Assembly: GCA_016296655.1 (NCBI GenBank)
Contig: JAEDIW010000013.1
Span: 1 to 60,263 of the forward strand
Direction of reading: 5' to 3'
Source of the DNA: Treponema sp.
GTDB taxonomy: Bacteria; Spirochaetota; Spirochaetia; Treponematales; Treponemataceae
DNA length: 60,263 nt
Shown here one piece after another: positions 9,301 through 17,453 of the stretch. The first letter of the stretch is position 1, and every line of letters begins with the position of its first letter. Position numbers and translations under genes: made by a program. Below the pieces are notes generated by a model, which was not told the DNA's origin, ran no database searches, and worked only from the letters and a program-made list of their open reading frames with translations.

Positions 9301-12300
9301 ATCGATTGCAATGCTTAAATTGAACGTTATGCTTGGAAAACTTTTTGACGTTCCGCTTAAAACTTCTGAACTTAAAGAAAACAATACGGTTTCGCTGATA
9401 GAAAAACTTCTGCTTTCTAAAAAGAAGACCGATTCTTTTGTGCGTCTTAAAGATTATCCGCTTACGATGACGCAGATGGGTATTTTTGTTGAAACTTCAG
9501 CTAATCCAGAAACTACGGTTTACAACATTCCGACCTGCTTAAAATTCGATTCTTCAATTGATTTGGAACGTTTAAAATCGGCTGTGGAAAATGCGATTAA
9601 CGCTCATCCTTATCTAAAAGTAAAACTTTTTACAGATGCAGATGGCGAAGTTCGTGCAAAAAGAAATGACGATGCGCTGCCTGTTGTGGAATTTGTAAAA
9701 TGCGATTCGCTTCCTTCTAAAGAAAAACTTCTTAAACCGTTTTATCTTTTAAAAGATAATTTGTACCGTGCAAAAATTTTCTGTACAAAGGACGCATCTT
9801 ATCTTTTCCTGGAAGTTCATCATATTGCAGCTGACGGAGAATCGCTTGCAATCATTCTGCACGATATTAGTGAATCTTATGCAGGAAAACCGCTTGAAAC
9901 AGAAGTTTTTACCGGCTACGAAATTGCACTTGAAGAAGAAACCGCCCGCGAAACAAAGCAGCTTAAAGATGCGGAAGATTATTATTCTTCGGTTTTTGGA
10001 GGATGCGACCCTAACTGTTTTATCCCAAAATCCGCTGATGAGTGCGAAATTCTGGGAACTTACGGATGTCTTGAAATGGAAAGCAGCACAAATTTGACGG
10101 CTGTTAAAAAGGTTTGTGAAAAAATCAATGTTTCGATGAATGCATTTTATCTTTCGGCATTTGGATATCTGCTTGCAAAATACCTTTATCGCGAAGATTC
10201 TGTCTTTACAACAATTTACAATGGCCGCAACGATTCCAGAATGGCAAATACTGTTGATATGCTGGTAAAAACGCTTCCTGTTTATGTTAATATCGAAAAA
10301 AATGATGATGTTGCAGAACTTTGTCGCATTACGCAATCTCAATTTATGGACAGCATGGCAAATGACTTGTATTCGTTTGCCGAAATCAGCCAAAAGTTTG
10401 GAATAAAGGCGGACATTCAGTTTATTTTCCAAGGGGATTTGTTTAATTTTGATTCACTTTGCGGAAAACCTGCAGAAAGAATTCCTCTTCAGTTGAATGC
10501 GGCAAAAACACCTTTAGATATAAAAGTGTTTATTATTGACGACAAAATTTCTTATAAAGTTGAATACAAAGCAGATTTTTACGAGGAAACCTTTGTCCGC
10601 CATATTTTAAAAAGTCTTGATATGGCTGTAAAAGGATTTTCGGAAAAACAGAAATTATCTGACATTTCTCTTGTTTCAGAAGAGTCTTTAAAAGTTTACG
10701 ATGCTTTGAATGACAACAATGTTGATTTTAACGTTGTAAGCGTTAATAAACTTTTTGAAAACCAAGTGCGAAAAAATCCGGAACGAACTGCCGTTATTGT
10801 GAATGAAGAATCTCTCACTTATGGTGAACTGAACAAATTTGCAAACAGAATTGCTCATGCACTCATAAAACGTGGCATTCATAAAGATTCAATTGTAGGA
10901 ATGGTTTTTGACCGCACAAAAGAGATTTTTATTGCAGAACACGGAATTTTAAAATCTGGAGCGGCTTTTCTGCCTATGGTGGAAGAATACCCGGATGATA
11001 GAATTTCTTTCTGTCTGCACGATGCAGCAAGTCCTTTTGTGCTAACGACAGAAAAAATAAAAGCCGAACGTGCCACTCTTTTTGAAGAAGCAAAACCGTG
11101 TCAGGTCCTTACAATAGAAGAATTGATTCAGGAAGGTGCTGACGGTTCCTGCGACAAAAATCCTGACCTTGAAATTCCAGTGGACAGCCTTGCTTACTGT
11201 ATTTACACTTCCGGCTCAACAGGAAGACCAAAAGGCGTAATGCTTGAACACAGAAATATGTGCAATTATGTTACTTTCAACGAAAAAAATATTTCGCATT
11301 ATTCACTGGTGAATGGCATAAAAACTTCACTCTCCGTAACTTCAATCGCTTTTGATATGTCGATTACAGAACGTTACATTTCGCTTTGCAACGGCATAAC
11401 ACTTGTAATGGCAACGCTGGATGAAATTCATAATCCATTGCAGTTGAATCAGCTTATGCTTAAACATAAAGTTGAAACTATTGTCTGCACGCCAAGTTTC
11501 CTTTCTAGTCTTTATGATTTTGAAGAACTGCACACATCATTAAAAAATCTGAAAGCTGGTCATATTGGGGGAGAAAATCTTCCTGACACACTTGTAAAAA
11601 AGATAAAAACTTTGAACCCAGAATTTCACCTAATAAACGGTTACGGTCCTACAGAAACAAGCGTTGCACCTACTGCCAGCGAAAGTGAAATCGGACATCG
11701 GGTTATGATTGGTCGCCCAGGTCCAAATGTAAAATGCTTTGTTGTTGATAAAAAACTCAATCTTCTTCCGCCGGGAATGCAGGGTGAACTTTTAATCTGC
11801 GGAAAAGGTGTTGGACGCGGTTATGTAAATCTTCCTGAAAAAACAAAGGCCGCATTTATTGAGTACAAGGGATGCAAGGCTTATCATTCTGGTGATAAAG
11901 TGCGCATCACTTCAAAAGGAATTCTGGAATGTTTTGGTCGTTTGGACAATCAGGTTAAACTTCGTGGTTTAAGAATTGAACTTGACGAAATTGAAAACGT
12001 GATTTCAAGCTACAACAAAATCAGACTTGTAAAAGTGATTGTGCGTAACAACGGCACGGAAGATTATCTTGCAGGATTTTTTACGGCTGACACTCACATA
12101 GACATAAATGAACTTAAAAATTATCTTGCAGCAAAACTTACTCCGTATATGATTCCAGACGCACTTATGCAGCTGGATGAAATGCCTTTAAATTCAAACG
12201 GAAAAATTGACAAAAAAGCCTTGCCGGAAACCACAGTTCAGTTTGATGAAGCAGAATATGTTGAACCTGCAAACGATTTGGAAAAATTCTTCTGCGAAGT

Positions 12301-13732
12301 TTTCGAAAAAGTTTTAAAGCGTGAAAAAATTGGAGCAACAGAGAACTTCTTTAAAATCGGCGGAACAAGTTTGAGTGCAACACGTGTTGTAAGTTTTGCA
12401 ATTTCTAAAGGCTACAATCTTGTTTATAAAAACGTCTTTAAAAATCCAACTCCACAACTTCTTGCAAAATTCATAAACGAAAATCTGGGAGCAGACGGTT
12501 TGGCAGATTCAAAAAATTTGGCAATTGGCGGCGTTGCTGAAAATGCCTCAGAAATTCTAAGGACAAAAGAAATTCGTCCGGCATTGCGCGGTAACACAAT
12601 TGACCAGCTTGATGATATTTCGTTTACACCGCTTGGAAATGTTCTTCTTGCCGGCTGTACTGGATTTTTGGGAATTCATGTTTTAAAAGAACTTTTGAAC
12701 GACCAGAACAGAAAAATTTACTGTCTTATTAGAAAAGGTGGCGAAGATTCTCTTGAAAAACGACTCAACACAATGTATTTTTACTATTTTGCAGAAAGTT
12801 TGGAATCTGCTTTTGGTAAACAGATTTATATGATTGAAGGTGATATCACAGAAGAAAATTTGACTGAAAAACTGCACGGCTATAATTTTACTGAAATCAT
12901 AAACTGTGCTGCCTGCGTTAAGCATTTTGCAGCCGATGATTCAATCGAAAAAGTCAATTTCCATGGAGTTGAAAATCTTATAAAGGTTGCACTTGATAAA
13001 GGTGCAAAACTGATTCATGTTTCTACAACAAGCGTTGCCGGCGAAGGAGGCTCAGAATTTGATGAAAATTTCAGGATGATCGAAACGATGTGCGACTTTG
13101 GACAGATTCATGAAAATCAGTATATTGATTCAAAACTTAAAGCTGAACTTGCCATTTTGGATGCGATTGAACAGAAAGGCTTAAAAGCAAAAATTGTCCG
13201 CGTTGGAAATCTTTCGAGCCGCCAGAAAGACGGTGAATTCCAGATTAATGCAAAAACAAACGGATTTATGTCGCGCTTAAAGGCATATAAAATTCTTGGC
13301 GTGTTCCCAGTTGAACTACTAGATTCAGAGGTTGAATTCTCGCCGATTGATTATGTGGCAAAATCGCTTGTTCTTCTTGGCGGAACACCAGATAAATTTA
13401 CCGTGTTCAACAACAGAAACTGTCATACAGTTCATTTTGCAAACATCATTGAAGCGTGCAACAATTTTGGAATGAAAGTTGATATTGTTAAACAGAAAGA
13501 TTTTGACAAAATGCTTTCGACTTCCCTGAACAACGAGGAAAAAACGGTGCAGGTTTCGTCGCTGCTTTCTTACCGAAACAACGAAGAAAAAAGCCGCCAC
13601 GCAATCAGAAATGACAACAGCTTTACGATTAAGGCTTTGTATCGTCTTGGATTCAGCTGGCCTATTACCGGTCAAATTTATATTCAAAAATTCTTACAGG
13701 CACTTGAGATGCTTGGATTTTTTGATGAATAA
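6329..13732 (+). CDS. Two-module NRPS with terminal reductase (C-A-T-C-A-T-R), probable dipeptide aldehyde synthetase
   Basis: Cytosolic peptide synthetase of 2467 aa. C1 (about 1-430) has HHAIWDG; A1 (about 450-950) has YTSGTTGVPKG at about 609 and YGPTEC at about 744; T1 has YGLTS at about 987; C2 has HHIAADG at about 1165; A2 has YTSGSTGRPKG at about 1625 and YGPTET at about 1770; T2 has GGTSLSA at about 2010; the reductase has GCTGFLG at about 2109 and YxxxK (YIDSK) at about 2264. There is no thioesterase: the NAD(P)H reductase should release the product as an aldehyde. Related systems (AusA of Staphylococcus, gut-clostridial NRPSs) make dipeptide aldehydes that cyclise to pyrazinones. 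The N-terminal C domain suggests N-acylation. Specificity residues read by eye are DALFSGIIY (A1) and DMTCHGGVA (A2); I do not assign substrates. The start is the ATG 8 nt after AGGA. Confidence 0.93.
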   Translation: MEKTSQLTSSQNGVYFENYQNPERTMYNLPICYEFEKGIDANRLYEAVKKLCSKYEVFALTIRNIDGTFYNIVNEEKRTQYIQERVKLHPTVSEDEIKKVSKNYLHHFKLENSPLYYIDIYPTENAVYLFTDIHHAIWDGTSIAIFGKTLKSAYENEELPDELISYEQLLADEKELEKNGIKQADFEYYEKLLDGSEAEGILCGDLYDKNSDSADNSKSIKEYVYEISVEEEKLVSFAKANGITENAVLINSFAYLLSIYNCSDETIFSTVTAARRSAEYKSKFGMLVKSFPFYSKFNEDQNIVEMLKQNSEVYKQSLIHSTVDFGRLVNELHFSSEINFVFQGHFYDSFEIDGSKCTTKRLFTDDSISDFVFFVLKQNGKYFVQLDYNASKYSETFIKSFVGAYQKVIEGFLQKTTLKEIEFTDDEAFKLFESFKGKSVKVDENHTVLDLIRNQIKNHPEHTAVVFNEKRISYKELDLITGALASKISSFGIEKNSFVSILIHRSHFMPLCSFGVLRTGAAYQPLDPSYPKERLNYMMKDAGAKLLICDRDLRSLVDEYDGNVIFTDEIELDCTKILKQNQNEDGTKGGGNGIFNCADIKGEDAFIILYTSGTTGVPKGVVLEHRNLAAIISYQLRVSAINQNTKYAAYASYGFDANMLDTYPVLCGGGELHILDEEIRLDLGAIEEYFKKNQITHAFMTTQVGRAFAEMTDCESLKYLSTGGEKLVPLKFKKDLEFINIYGPTECAIYVTSAKIASGQSFIPIGKPNDNLILYIVDKNNRLLPYGAKGELCVSGPQVGRGYLNLPEKTASAFVKNPFMTNAPYDKMYKTGDICSWLEDGSVAIAGRNDGQVKVRGFRIELTEVEKIIREFKDVKDATVIAVDSPAGGKMLAAYIVSDKEIEKKALADFILSKKPPYMVPSSIMQIEKIPLNVNSKVDKRKLPPPVFEEEEIVPPSTDVQKKICAVVSELLGIPQEKISINAHLASYGLTSIAMLKLNVMLGKLFDVPLKTSELKENNTVSLIEKLLLSKKKTDSFVRLKDYPLTMTQMGIFVETSANPETTVYNIPTCLKFDSSIDLERLKSAVENAINAHPYLKVKLFTDADGEVRAKRNDDALPVVEFVKCDSLPSKEKLLKPFYLLKDNLYRAKIFCTKDASYLFLEVHHIAADGESLAIILHDISESYAGKPLETEVFTGYEIALEEETARETKQLKDAEDYYSSVFGGCDPNCFIPKSADECEILGTYGCLEMESSTNLTAVKKVCEKINVSMNAFYLSAFGYLLAKYLYREDSVFTTIYNGRNDSRMANTVDMLVKTLPVYVNIEKNDDVAELCRITQSQFMDSMANDLYSFAEISQKFGIKADIQFIFQGDLFNFDSLCGKPAERIPLQLNAAKTPLDIKVFIIDDKISYKVEYKADFYEETFVRHILKSLDMAVKGFSEKQKLSDISLVSEESLKVYDALNDNNVDFNVVSVNKLFENQVRKNPERTAVIVNEESLTYGELNKFANRIAHALIKRGIHKDSIVGMVFDRTKEIFIAEHGILKSGAAFLPMVEEYPDDRISFCLHDAASPFVLTTEKIKAERATLFEEAKPCQVLTIEELIQEGADGSCDKNPDLEIPVDSLAYCIYTSGSTGRPKGVMLEHRNMCNYVTFNEKNISHYSLVNGIKTSLSVTSIAFDMSITERYISLCNGITLVMATLDEIHNPLQLNQLMLKHKVETIVCTPSFLSSLYDFEELHTSLKNLKAGHIGGENLPDTLVKKIKTLNPEFHLINGYGPTETSVAPTASESEIGHRVMIGRPGPNVKCFVVDKKLNLLPPGMQGELLICGKGVGRGYVNLPEKTKAAFIEYKGCKAYHSGDKVRITSKGILECFGRLDNQVKLRGLRIELDEIENVISSYNKIRLVKVIVRNNGTEDYLAGFFTADTHIDINELKNYLAAKLTPYMIPDALMQLDEMPLNSNGKIDKKALPETTVQFDEAEYVEPANDLEKFFCEVFEKVLKREKIGATENFFKIGGTSLSATRVVSFAISKGYNLVYKNVFKNPTPQLLAKFINENLGADGLADSKNLAIGGVAENASEILRTKEIRPALRGNTIDQLDDISFTPLGNVLLAGCTGFLGIHVLKELLNDQNRKIYCLIRKGGEDSLEKRLNTMYFYYFAESLESAFGKQIYMIEGDITEENLTEKLHGYNFTEIINCAACVKHFAADDSIEKVNFHGVENLIKVALDKGAKLIHVSTTSVAGEGGSEFDENFRMIETMCDFGQIHENQYIDSKLKAELAILDAIEQKGLKAKIVRVGNLSSRQKDGEFQINAKTNGFMSRLKAYKILGVFPVELLDSEVEFSPIDYVAKSLVLLGGTPDKFTVFNNRNCHTVHFANIIEACNNFGMKVDIVKQKDFDKMLSTSLNNEEKTVQVSSLLSYRNNEEKSRHAIRNDNSFTIKALYRLGFSWPITGQIYIQKFLQALEMLGFFDE

Positions 13733-13791
13733 GAAAGTCTTTTCTATAAAAAAATGTCCGCTCAAAGCGGCGGGTTCCATTGGAGGATAAT

Positions 13792-14083
13792 ATGATTATA
13801 AAAAAAAACAACAGAAGGAAGTGAAGCTACATTGTTTCTTGACGGCTGGCTTGACACTCAAGCTGCTCCGGAACTTCAAGCTGAACTGGAAAAACTTGGA
13901 GAGAATGTCCAAAACCTTGTTATCGATATGAAAGGTCTTGAATACATTTCTTCATCAGGTGTTCGTCAGGTTGTTTCTGCATATAAAAAGATGAATGGAA
14001 ATCTTACCGTAAAAAATGTTTCTGAAAGCATAATGAACATTTTTAAAGTTACAGGAATTGATAAAAGGATAAATTTTCAGTGA
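13792..14083 (+). pseudogene. STAS-domain anti-sigma factor antagonist, out of frame at an A9 tract
   Basis: A strong GGAGG ribosome site precedes the ATG at 13792, but the frame from that ATG stops after ten codons. A run of nine A (13800-13808) lies at codons 3-6. Removing one A gives a continuous protein of about 96 aa that begins MIIKKTTEGSEATLFLDGWL and continues as a STAS domain, with the phosphorylatable Ser in LEYISSSGVRQV. From the internal TTG at 13832 an 83-aa STAS protein is open. STAS proteins bind RsbW-type kinases in partner switches, and the next gene encodes such a kinase domain. The frameshift could be a sequencing error, phase variation or a slippage site. The gene overlaps the next by 4 bp. 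Confidence 0.8.
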
Positions 14084-16053
14084 AAAAATCTAAAAGCCTG
14101 CGTGTTCCGATTCTTTTAAAAATATCCTCACTGTTTGTAATCGGGCAGATTTTGTCGTTAGTAGTTTTTCTCGTGTTCAGCAACAATTATCTTGTAAAAA
14201 AGGCAATAGAAGAAAAAAAAGATTCTGCCTTAGCTTCAAGACTTGCTTTGATGACTTCGATAGGTTCAGAAGAAGGACTTATTCAGTTAAGCGAAGATTC
14301 TGATTTTCGCTCAAGTGTACATAAAACAGCCAGATGGATATGTCAGAATATGCAGTTTAGATATCTGTATATGTATACTTTCGATGAAAAAAATTCCAGA
14401 CACTATCTTATATGCGCTGCCGCAGATGATGAGGACAACAAAATAGCTAATGAACATTTTGGTTTTGGTTCCATACAGAAAGTCGAAAAACTTTACAGTG
14501 CAGAAATTGAAGTTTTACACGAAAACAGCAAAGTCGCATACAACGTTATTGATAATGATTACGGAAATGTTTATATGTTTATTATGCCGGTTAAGGATAA
14601 AAATGGTAATGTTCTGGCGTTGATAGGTGCCGATTTCAGCATAGACAACATTTTAAAACTAAGACGCAAGCAGCTCAGTTTTATCATTCTTATAAATCTT
14701 CTTGTATTTGCCCTTGAACTTGCTATTGCACTCATACTCATAAGGCAATTAGTTATCCGCCCGATTATTTTGACGGCACGCCGAATGAACAGATTTGTAG
14801 CTGACCGGGATATTTCCTTTGTGTCAAAAAAGCGGATTTTCAAAGACGAGATAAGTGATATAGAAAATTCGTTCCAAAAGATGGAAACTGACATTTTTGA
14901 TTATATTAAAAAAATAGAATCACTTTCTTATGAAAAAGCCCAAAACACTGCCCAGCTTGAAATTGCACAGAAAATTCAGAACGGAATAATCCCAGAAGAA
15001 ATGAATATTTCTGGCAGAGGTTATGATATTTTTAGTTGCATGCATCCAGCACAGGAAGTTGGCGGAGATTTTTACGACATTTTTAATATCACAAAAGAAA
15101 AAATCTGTGTGGTTGTGGGCGATATTTCTGGTAAAGGAATTGCAGCGGCTCTTTTTATGGCAATAGTAAAGACAGTCATAAAATCGAAGGTAATTTCAGG
15201 AAATCGGCTTTCCATCGCCTTAAACGAAGTAAACAGAGAAATTGCACTTTCTAATCCGGAAAATATGTTTGCTACGGTTTTTCTGGCAGTTCTTGACTGC
15301 GAAACTGGAGAACTTACCTTTGCCAATGCCGGTCATAATGCACCGGTTTTGATAAAAGACAAAGTTTCGTACCTTGAAACAGACCAGGGAATTGCGATCG
15401 GGCTTTTTGAAGATGCAGATATAAAGGAAGACAGCATAACACTTTCTTCCGGGGAAGGAATTCTAATCTATACTGACGGCATAACCGAGTCCATAAATTC
15501 AGAAAAAAAACAATATGGAGAAGAATCCCTTGCCCAAACAATAGACGGCGTAAAGACAGGCAGTTCCAAAGAAATTGTGAACACAGTAGTTGATTCCGTC
15601 CAAAATTTTACAGGTTCGCTACCGCAGTTTGATGACATTACTTGTGCAGCACTCATTTTTCGCGGAAAAGAAAATCATAAAATTTTGTCCCCGAATATGA
15701 CATCTTTTGAAAAAATAAAAAATACGATTCTTTTACAATTTGGAAATACAGAACGCAGCCGCACAATTATTATGGTTTGCGAAGAAATGTTTTCAAATAT
15801 AGTAAATTATTCGGAAACGGACGAAGTTTCATTTTTGAGCGAAAAAAAAGACGGCATTTATTCTGTTACATTTACAGACAACGGCATTCCGTTTAATCCT
15901 ATTGAATCCAGCGTAAAGGAGCGGGATTTTGAAGAACTAGACCAGGGCGGCATGGGAATAAAAATTGCCCTAAAGAATACAAAAGAAATGCTTTACAGCC
16001 GCACAGACGGAAAAAACGTGCTGACACTCAAGTTTGAAGTTGATGTTCAGTAG
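14080..16053 (+). CDS. Membrane sensor: PP2C (SpoIIE/RsbU) phosphatase fused to RsbW-like ATPase domain
   Basis: 657 aa, GTG start overlapping the STAS stop (GTGA). A transmembrane helix at about 12-33, an extracellular sensor region to about 200 and a second helix at about 200-222 are followed by a HAMP-like linker. The SpoIIE-type PP2C domain (about 290-520) shows QEVGGDFYDIF, GDISGKGIAAALFMA and IYTDGITES. The C-terminus (about 540-650) is a GHKL ATPase like RsbW (VCEEMFSNIVNYS, TDNGIPFNP, GGMGIKIA). One protein may therefore both dephosphorylate and phosphorylate the neighbouring STAS protein. Its place in the NRPS operon suggests it senses an external cue for the pathway, which is inference. 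No sigma factor is encoded nearby. Confidence 0.87.
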   Translation: MKKSKSLRVPILLKISSLFVIGQILSLVVFLVFSNNYLVKKAIEEKKDSALASRLALMTSIGSEEGLIQLSEDSDFRSSVHKTARWICQNMQFRYLYMYTFDEKNSRHYLICAAADDEDNKIANEHFGFGSIQKVEKLYSAEIEVLHENSKVAYNVIDNDYGNVYMFIMPVKDKNGNVLALIGADFSIDNILKLRRKQLSFIILINLLVFALELAIALILIRQLVIRPIILTARRMNRFVADRDISFVSKKRIFKDEISDIENSFQKMETDIFDYIKKIESLSYEKAQNTAQLEIAQKIQNGIIPEEMNISGRGYDIFSCMHPAQEVGGDFYDIFNITKEKICVVVGDISGKGIAAALFMAIVKTVIKSKVISGNRLSIALNEVNREIALSNPENMFATVFLAVLDCETGELTFANAGHNAPVLIKDKVSYLETDQGIAIGLFEDADIKEDSITLSSGEGILIYTDGITESINSEKKQYGEESLAQTIDGVKTGSSKEIVNTVVDSVQNFTGSLPQFDDITCAALIFRGKENHKILSPNMTSFEKIKNTILLQFGNTERSRTIIMVCEEMFSNIVNYSETDEVSFLSEKKDGIYSVTFTDNGIPFNPIESSVKERDFEELDQGGMGIKIALKNTKEMLYSRTDGKNVLTLKFEVDVQ

Positions 16054-16079
16054 AACAAATTTCTCATTTGGGCTTTTTT

Positions 16080-16607
16080 TCATCTTTCTTCATAAACGCA
16101 AAAAACATAGCCGTCTTCTGTCCATTGCTTAAAATGTGAATCAGGGGGAAGACTTAACCTGCCTTCAATGAAGTCGGAAAGAGAAATATCTGTTGCTTTT
16201 GCATAACTTTCGGCTTTTGTCCATTCTGTAAGATTTATTTCAGAAGATTCTGCAATCTTTTCAACATCAACGCCAATTCTGTTTAAAGAGATTGCACCAA
16301 TAACTTTTTTACCAGAATGAGCCAGACTGAAATGAAGATTTTGCTGATACTGAAAAAAAGGCTTTCCCTGCTCAGAAAATGCAACTTCAAAAGAAGAATC
16401 CGCCTGCACAGAAAAATTTTCTTTTGCGTGTTGAATAATCTCGTTCATCAAAATGCCGGCACCAAGACTTAAACATCTGTCTTTTTTGAATTTGAAAAAA
16501 TCGATTTTATTGCGGCGGTATTCTGGCATTTGCTTATAGTAGTCGTTAAAAATTTTATCATCATATAAAAAAGAGACATCCAGAATCTTTAAAAACGCTT
16601 TATGCAT
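16080..16607 (-). CDS. Sfp-type 4'-phosphopantetheinyl transferase
   Basis: Transfers phosphopantetheine from CoA to carrier-protein serines; the two T domains of the NRPS are the obvious targets. The 175-aa protein shows the superfamily motifs: LHFSLAHSGK (about 95), the metal-binding GVDVE (about 115) and W-x-KAESYAKATD (about 131). It is short for the Sfp class (about 220-230 aa) and lacks much of the usual N-terminus. It converges with the phosphatase gene, 26 bp apart, and has its own promoter. An NRPS plus PPTase pair also makes up the aureusimine locus of Staphylococcus. Confidence 0.85.
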   Translation of the reverse strand: MHKAFLKILDVSFLYDDKIFNDYYKQMPEYRRNKIDFFKFKKDRCLSLGAGILMNEIIQHAKENFSVQADSSFEVAFSEQGKPFFQYQQNLHFSLAHSGKKVIGAISLNRIGVDVEKIAESSEINLTEWTKAESYAKATDISLSDFIEGRLSLPPDSHFKQWTEDGYVFCVYEER

Positions 16608-16621
16608 TTGTAATTAAGATT

Positions 16622-16650
16622 AATATAAAACATAATTTTAGTGCTTGCAA
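16622..16650 (-). promoter_or_regulatory. Promoter for the phosphopantetheinyl transferase gene
   Basis: On the minus strand, TTGCAA (16645-16650), 17 bp, TATATT (16622-16627). The predicted start leaves a leader of only about 8 nt before the ATG at 16607. Confidence 0.5.
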
Positions 16651-16735
16651 GAAATTTTTTATCATACTTGTTGAAGATTTTACAAGAGTCTTAAAGGAAA
16701 TCTAATGTATGAATTTCTTGATGAAATTAAACCGA

Positions 16736-16840
16736 TTAAAAGGCTCGGAAATTAATTATATGGATCAGGTTAATTACTTTAATTACACGATTCTGAACCT
16801 GTCGTTCAATTTCCGCCTTTGGTATTTCTGTATCTGCCAT
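16736..16840 (-). pseudogene. Possible N-terminal remnant of a type I restriction HsdR gene
   Basis: A 34-codon frame begins MADTEIPKAEIERQVQNRVI and then runs into unrelated sequence. The opening resembles the N-terminus of type I restriction R subunits, where a Gln-Asn-Arg-Val-Ile motif precedes the nuclease domain. It ends 8 bp before the truncated cas9 repeat, so it marks the foreign side of that junction. The identification rests on about 20 residues and is tentative. Confidence 0.3.
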
Positions 16841-17352
16841 AAACTGCTCTTAATTGCTTTTTCCAAGTGAATCTGCATATCAGACTGTGATTTTATTTCG
16901 CCGTTATTGTTTTTTTCTGAAACTTCTTCACGAGTTCCATCTTTTCTGTTGCTTTTAAAACCTCTCTTTACAGAAAGATTAAACAAAACCCTGCCAAGTT
17001 CAAACGGAGTAAGTTTTTCATCCAGAGCTTTTATTCTCAATTCATAAGGATTTAAAAGTTTTAATTCCATGCACTCAGTTTTATCTTTTGGGAATAACCC
17101 CTGACTTTGCAACAGTCTGAATGTTTGCTTTCGGCGTAATTTCCGCCTGTAAATTGATTTTCTTTGTCCGCGTGCAATTCTTCTTGAAACTGAAAGTGGT
17201 TCATTGGTTTTAGAATCTCTGCCGTCTGAAAAAATTCTGACTCCTAAATCTACTAAGTCTAAAATCTCGTTATCGTTATCCAGAGAAAAAACGCTCCATC
17301 CAATAGAATTTGTTCCTAAATCAAGACCTAACCGCCACTTAAAATTATCCAT
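16783..17352 (-). pseudogene. Truncated cas9 5' copy
   Basis: About 168 codons are essentially identical to the intact Cas9 N-terminus, including RuvC-I and the Arg-rich bridge helix. They are followed by about 22 unrelated codons and a stop. There is no HNH domain and no RuvC-II or RuvC-III, so it cannot cut DNA. It keeps a GGAG site, ATGATG start codons and the upstream region adjoining the tracrRNA, so it probably sits behind the original cas9 promoter. If translated, the fragment might still bind RNA weakly; I would not assume a function. Confidence 0.9.
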
Positions 17353-17391
17353 CATCTTCTCCAATAAAATATTCAAATGTGCATGATATTT
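16849..17391. repeat. Direct repeat, tracrRNA-proximal copy (543 bp)
   Basis: Second copy of 4121-4663. It ends at the same base upstream of the cas9 start and at the same codon inside cas9. The mismatches seen are near 16887, 16909, 17297, 17335, 17355 and 17374. Confidence 0.9.
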
Positions 17392-17424
17392 ACTTTTTTT
17401 TGGTTATATCAAACTTTTTATTGT

Positions 17425-17453
17425 TTGACACTTTTATATTTTAGAGCTACTAT
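17425..17453 (+). promoter_or_regulatory. tracrRNA promoter, sharing its -35 box with a divergent cas9 promoter
   Basis: Plus strand: perfect TTGACA (17425-17430), 17 bp, TACTAT (17448-17453). On the minus strand the same hexamer reads TGTCAA and is followed after 16 bp by TATAAC, pointing into the truncated cas9 copy. This looks like the original back-to-back cas9/tracrRNA promoter. Confidence 0.55.
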
